From NCBI RefSeq assembly GCF_016403105.1, contig NZ_CP046155.1, forward strand, positions 4,211,501 to 4,275,500: a DNA stretch of 64,000 nucleotides, read 5' to 3'. Below, one piece after another: positions 60,541-64,000 of this stretch. Below the pieces are notes generated by a model that ran no database searches, was not told where the DNA came from, and saw only the letters and a list, made by a program, of their open reading frames with translations. Position numbers and translations under genes: made by a program. This stretch comes from Leptolyngbya sp. BL0902 (GTDB lineage: Bacteria; Cyanobacteriota; Cyanobacteriia; Phormidesmidales; Phormidesmidaceae). Position 1 is the first letter of the stretch. Every line of letters begins with the position of its first letter.

Positions 60541-61086
60541 TCATGGGATGTCTTGGACATTGCTGGGGGAACGTAGGGCAGGTAGCAGATAGACCAGTCC
60601 AGACAGCAGCGTGAGTGCCACCGCCAGCCAAAAGAGGATCTGGCTGGGCAGCAGGAAGGCCTCCGGCAGGGGCGCAAGGAGAGCTGTAATGGCGGCAATT
60701 TGTACCACGGTTTTGGCCTTGCCCCAGAGATTGGCCCCCGGCACGCCGCCGCTTTGCATCGTTGGGTTCACCCGCCATCCGGCAATGGTGATTTCACGGG
60801 CCACAATCAAAAACACCCCCCAGGCGGGCACAAGGTTCATCTCCACCAGCACCAGCAAGGGGGCCAACACCAGCAGCTTATCCACCAGCGGGTCGAGGAA
60901 TTTGCCCAGCTCCGTTACCTGGTTTAGCTTGCGGGCTAGGTAGCCATCCAGCCAGTCTGTCCCCGCCGCCAGCAAAAAAATCCCCGCCGCAATCCACCGT
61001 TCGTAGGGGGTGGGATGGGTGAGCAAAATCAAAATCAGCGGCACCCCCAACAGGCGCGACACGGTGATCCAGGTGGGCAAGTTCAT
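60541..61086 (-). CDS. pgsA: CDP-diacylglycerol-glycerol-3-phosphate 3-phosphatidyltransferase
   Basis: PgsA makes phosphatidylglycerol phosphate, the precursor of the phosphatidylglycerol that photosystems need. The CDP-alcohol phosphotransferase motif is DWLDGYLARKLNQVTELGKF in part, then LDPLVDK, with the catalytic Asp residues conserved. Five to six membrane helices in 181 residues. ATG 61086 gives the family N-terminus (MNLPTWITVSRLLGVPLILI). The frame upstream to 61287 is not protein-like and would run into hypE. It is divergent from hypE. Confidence 0.92.
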   Translation of the reverse strand: MNLPTWITVSRLLGVPLILILLTHPTPYERWIAAGIFLLAAGTDWLDGYLARKLNQVTELGKFLDPLVDKLLVLAPLLVLVEMNLVPAWGVFLIVAREITIAGWRVNPTMQSGGVPGANLWGKAKTVVQIAAITALLAPLPEAFLLPSQILFWLAVALTLLSGLVYLLPALRSPSNVQDIP

Positions 61087-61268
61087 AGGCCAGGGGAAAA
61101 CACAGGTAGGAGCATTATCGCCCATGGCGCGGGGCCTACAGCGGCGCGACCCGGCAGAGACCTGGGGTAGGGAAACGCTGCGGGAAAATCTTAAGAAAGG
61201 CCCAGGAATTGGCCCCTGGCGGGAAACGCCTTGCCATGCTAAACCTACAGCGTGCGTAGTGAGATGGT

Positions 61269-62297
61269 ATGGGTTTGGCAAAAACACGGCGGGAGACCTG
61301 CATTACCCTGGCCCACGGCAGCGGCGGCAAGGCCATGGCCGATTTGGTGGCGGAGGTATTTGTGCATCGGTTTGATAATGCCCTGCTGGCCCCGCTGAAC
61401 GATCAGGCGGTGATGGATTGGGCGGGGGGACGGCTGGCCCTAACGACGGATTCCTACGTGGTGGATCCGCTCTTTTTTCCCGGCAGCGACATTGGGGCCT
61501 TGGCGGTGAACGGCACCGTCAACGACCTGGCGGTGGGAGGAGCCACGCCGCTCTACCTCACCTGCGGCTTCATTTTGGAGGAAGGATTGCCCATGGATAC
61601 CCTGCGGCGGGTGGTGGAGAGCATGGCCCAGGCAGCGGCGGCGGCGGGGGTGCAGATCGTCACCGGAGACACCAAAGTAGTGCCCAGGGGTAGCGCCGAC
61701 AAGCTGTTCATCAACACCGCTGGGGTGGGCCGAGTCCCAGAGGGCATTGCTCCCTCGGCGGATCGGCTGCGACCGGGGGATGTGGTGCTGGTGAACGGAT
61801 TTTTGGGCGACCACGGCGCGGCGATTACCGTGGCGCGGGCAGACTTGGCCCTAGAAAGCCCCATCGAAAGCGACTGCCAACCCCTGAATGGCCTGGTTTC
61901 AGAAATTCTGAAGGTGTGCCCCCAGGTGCGGGCCATGCGCGATGCCACTCGCGGCGGCTTGGCCACGGTGATGAACGAATTTGCCCTCAGTTCCCAGGTG
62001 GGCATCCGTTTACAGGAAAACGCTCTCCCCGTGCGCCCCGCCGTTCAGGGACTTTGCGAACTGTTGGGCCTCGACCCGCTGTATCTGGCCAACGAAGGCA
62101 AACTCGTCGTCGTGGTGCCGCCGGATCAGGCCGAAGCTGTCCTCGCCGCCATGTGCGCCCACCCCGCCGGAACCGACAGCCACATCATCGGTGAAGTGGT
62201 GGCCGACCCCGTGGGGTTTGTGCTGCTCAAAACCGCCTTCGGCAGCGACCGCATCCTTGACCGCTTGGTGGGTGATCAGCTTCCCCGCATTTGCTAA
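61269..62297 (+). CDS. hypE: Hydrogenase maturation protein HypE
   Basis: HypE dehydrates the thiocarbamate on its C-terminal Cys to thiocyanate, giving the CN- ligand of NiFe hydrogenase. The protein ends in QLPRIC with the acceptor Cys342, and contains LAHGSGGKAM, TTDSYVVDPLFFPG, GDIG-like GSDIGALAVNGTVNDLAVGG (catalytic fold) and DATRGGLATVMNE. 342 residues is the normal length. No other hyp or hydrogenase genes are seen in the window, so the partners (HypF, HypC, HypD) lie elsewhere. Start GTG or ATG near 61269. The family N-terminus is short. Confidence 0.93.
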   Translation: MGLAKTRRETCITLAHGSGGKAMADLVAEVFVHRFDNALLAPLNDQAVMDWAGGRLALTTDSYVVDPLFFPGSDIGALAVNGTVNDLAVGGATPLYLTCGFILEEGLPMDTLRRVVESMAQAAAAAGVQIVTGDTKVVPRGSADKLFINTAGVGRVPEGIAPSADRLRPGDVVLVNGFLGDHGAAITVARADLALESPIESDCQPLNGLVSEILKVCPQVRAMRDATRGGLATVMNEFALSSQVGIRLQENALPVRPAVQGLCELLGLDPLYLANEGKLVVVVPPDQAEAVLAAMCAHPAGTDSHIIGEVVADPVGFVLLKTAFGSDRILDRLVGDQLPRIC

Positions 62298-62403
62298 ACC
62301 TCGGCCCTATCGGCTCAAGACAGCGGCTCAATGCAACGACCCAACGCAGCGACCTAACGCAGCGGGAAAGCACCTTCGTCGGCAGAGGATGGGATGGATT
62401 GGA

Positions 62404-63393
62404 TTACACGTCCAACTCGATCCAAACCTGCTGGAGCAGCGGCTGAACACCCATCCCGCTGACGGCGGAAATGCAGTGAATAGAGTGGCCTAGCTCCGCT
62501 TCAAACTGTTGAACCAGGGCGTCGAGGGTGGCTTCGTCGAGGGCGTCGATTTTGTTGAGGGCTACAATCTGGGGCCGCTCCTCTAGGCCATGGCCGTAGG
62601 CGATGAGTTCTTGCTGAATAGTGTGGTAGTGGTCGAGGGGCTGTTCGGCGGTGGCATCTACCAGGTGCAGCAGCAGGCGGGTGCGCTCGATGTGGCGCAA
62701 AAACTCATGGCCGAGGCCCAGCCCTTGGTGGGCTCCTTCAATCAGTCCTGGAATGTCGGCAAAAACGGTGCCATCGCCCGTGGGCCGTCGCACCACGCCC
62801 AGGTTAGGGATGAGGGTGGTGAAGGGATAGTCGGCAATTTTGGGCCGTGCCGCCGAGAGGGTGGCAATCAGGGTGGATTTTCCGGCATTGGGCAGGCCAA
62901 TAATGCCCACCTCCGCCAGTAGCTTGAGTTCTAGCCGCAGCCGCCGTTCTTCGCCAGGAAGGCCGGGGAGGGCGTGTTCGGGGGCGCGTTGGCGGTTGCT
63001 GAGAAAGTGGCGGTTGCCGAGGCCACCTTTGCCACCCTGGGCCACACAGAGGATTTGGCCAGGATCCACCAAGTCTCCCAAGATTTCTTCAGTGTCGGCG
63101 TCGTAGATCATGGTGCCGCAGGGCACCTCCAGCACCAGATCGTGGCCACAGGCTCCGGTCATGTTTTTTGGCCCACCCCGCTGGCCGTCTTCGGCCTTGA
63201 ACTGGTGGGCGTAGCGAAAGTCCAGCAGGGTTTGCAACTGTTCTGTGGCCCGCAGGATAATCGACCCTCCGTGGCCCCCATTCCCCCCCGATGGCCCCCC
63301 AGCGGGGACGTACTTCTCGCGACGGAAGGCCACAATGCCATCACCCCCTTTTCCGGCGATGACATCTACCTCGGCTTGATCAATGAATTGCAT
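62404..63393 (-). CDS. obgE: GTPase ObgE/CgtA
   Basis: ObgE is an essential GTPase tied to ribosome assembly and stress. The Gly-rich Obg fold lies at residues 1-160 ([29 protein letters not shown]), and the G domain at 161-329: G1 GLPNAGKST, switch I with PFTT, G3 [10 protein letters not shown]4 NKID. 329 residues. ATG 63393 gives the family start ([18 protein letters not shown]). It lacks the C-terminal OCT domain of some homologues, typical for cyanobacteria. It ends convergent with hypE. A 13-bp tandem repeat (GCAACGACCCAAC type) lies nearby at about 62334-62366. Confidence 0.95.
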   Translation of the reverse strand: MQFIDQAEVDVIAGKGGDGIVAFRREKYVPAGGPSGGNGGHGGSIILRATEQLQTLLDFRYAHQFKAEDGQRGGPKNMTGACGHDLVLEVPCGTMIYDADTEEILGDLVDPGQILCVAQGGKGGLGNRHFLSNRQRAPEHALPGLPGEERRLRLELKLLAEVGIIGLPNAGKSTLIATLSAARPKIADYPFTTLIPNLGVVRRPTGDGTVFADIPGLIEGAHQGLGLGHEFLRHIERTRLLLHLVDATAEQPLDHYHTIQQELIAYGHGLEERPQIVALNKIDALDEATLDALVQQFEAELGHSIHCISAVSGMGVQPLLQQVWIELDV

Positions 63394-63576
63394 GGAGTCA
63401 GGGGGATAAATTAAGGAAGGACGGGTCTGAATCGAAGGAAGGCCGAGGAACGGTCTAAGGTCATGGAGAACCTGGGCCATGCCGCCATCATAGCCGCTGG
63501 CGGGGGGAGGATCGCCGTCCGGGAAAGACGGTTGCCTAGGCGGGGTTCTAAGCGGTAGCCCCAGGCACGGGATGCC

Positions 63577-64000
63577 CTAGTTCTGCTGCTGAAGCTGCAT
63601 TAAGGCCGCTCGAATTTGTTCGGCTAGGGTGTCGTCTTGGGGGTAGGCGGCGGTAATGGCATCAAAGCGCTCGTTGCGGAGGCCATTAGACTGAACGATG
63701 CGACTGGCTTGGTTGCAGTAGTTCACCACAATGGCACGAACATTGTTGCGAATGCCCCGAGGGAGTTGGCTGAGGCTGTTGGTGGTTGTACAGCGCAAAC
63801 TAATGCTGTTGATGTCCACGTTGGTTCCGGTCAGGAGGGCACGAATTTCGTTGAAGGCATTGGTGCGAGGGCCTTCCATCGCCAAGACCGAGCGGGCATA
63901 GCCCATAATTTCCTCCTGGGAAACATTTAGCCCCTGGGCTAGGGCTGGCGCACCCCAATGCACCTGGCCCCCAGGGCTGGCGAAGGAGAGGGGCCAACCT
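63577..64000 (-). CDS. Secreted helical protein, N-terminus cut by window edge (DUF4168-like)
   Basis: The minus-strand frame is open to base 64000. Read from the right it carries the end of a signal peptide (APALAQ), followed by a helix-rich mature domain (QEEIMGYARSVLAMEGPRTN, FNEIRALLTG, VVNYCNQASRIVQSNGLRNE, RFDAITAAYPQDDTLAEQI) and a Gln-rich end (MQLQQQN). Two cysteines (in SLRCTTT and NYCNQ) may form a disulfide. It resembles DUF4168-type cyanobacterial secreted proteins, but I am not sure. The true start lies beyond the window. A GTG at 63963 is in frame but follows part of the signal. Confidence 0.6.
   Translation of the reverse strand, partial: GWPLSFASPGGQVHWGAPALAQGLNVSQEEIMGYARSVLAMEGPRTNAFNEIRALLTGTNVDINSISLRCTTTNSLSQLPRGIRNNVRAIVVNYCNQASRIVQSNGLRNERFDAITAAYPQDDTLAEQIRAALMQLQQQN

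Noticed and set aside
1-64000. tRNA, rRNA, tmRNA, RNase P RNA, CRISPR and IS elements
   Set aside because: I looked for T-loop (GTTCGANTC) and tmRNA/RNase P signatures, regularly spaced direct repeats and transposase motifs and found none. Careful computational scanning could still reveal a missed tRNA or small RNA.
1-64000. HIP1 octamer (GCGATCGC) as a genome signature
   Set aside because: I did not notice any copy on reading, though this was not an exhaustive count; therefore not reported as a feature.

Overview
The window reads as one contiguous chromosomal piece of a cyanobacterium. Markers of the phylum are the cytochrome b6f subunit PetP, the photosystem I biogenesis protein BtpA, a VKOR-thioredoxin fusion, a Get3d-type ATPase, a plastid-type pyruvate dehydrogenase E2, Ycf20 (DUF565), DUF3120, DUF760, DUF3288 and the PDZ-radical SAM-DUF512 protein. 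Base composition is GC-rich (roughly 60% by eye), genes are closely packed on both strands, and several kinds of short interspersed repeat are present. This fits a filamentous, non-heterocystous lineage (Leptolyngbya/Nodosilinea-like), but that placement is a guess. I saw no rRNA, tRNA, CRISPR array, insertion sequence or prophage.

1-16,400: mostly housekeeping genes. hisF (cut by the left edge), petP, a Get3d-like ATPase, a short-chain dehydrogenase, KDPG aldolase, a bioY-lspA pair, btpA, the VKOR fusion, an O-methyltransferase, moaD, a RidA protein, a CNNM/CBS membrane protein, a double-ATPase ABC protein for peptide-type uptake, proA, and an ArsS-type radical SAM gene whose 3' end looks frameshifted. 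16,400-36,250: envelope and signalling genes. A zinc-ribbon membrane protein, a large beta-barrel (autotransporter-like) protein, pdhC, a TolC-type channel, uppP, DUF3120, an FHA-domain adenylate cyclase, an EEP-family hydrolase, an M15 peptidase with four internal repeats, a HAD phosphatase, a Ca2+-type P-ATPase and a CnoX-like thioredoxin.

36,250-46,160: the most distinctive block. An AT-rich leader with a 15-bp perfect inverted repeat precedes a compact chaperone-usher operon: two related small pilin-like subunits, one periplasmic chaperone and one usher. Two small genes, a beta-barrel protein with a duplicated DPELGI-type motif, and a FecR-domain protein with a 16-residue Pro-rich tandem repeat follow. 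Together these look like a cell-surface fimbria/adhesin locus of the type seen in cyanobacteria (sigma-like chaperone-usher).

46,160-64,000: DUF760, mutY (with Nudix domain), a small accessory gene group (DUF4160, DUF2442, Uma2), a SixA-like phosphatase overlapping an alpha/beta-hydrolase-fold protein that appears to lack its catalytic Ser and His, a PIN-TRAM protein, a VOC protein, a lone GvpL/GvpF protein, mnmA, ycf20, a 40-residue single-helix protein, a beta-CASP metallo-hydrolase with a C-terminal Cys cluster, an AT-richer DUF6883/DUF4926 pair, pgsA, hypE, obgE and a secreted protein cut by the right edge.

Nothing here is certain to be an undescribed system. The best candidates are the chaperone-usher/FecR surface locus with its unusual leader, the small ORF convergent with the radical SAM gene, and the apparent pseudo-hydrolase co-translated with SixA.
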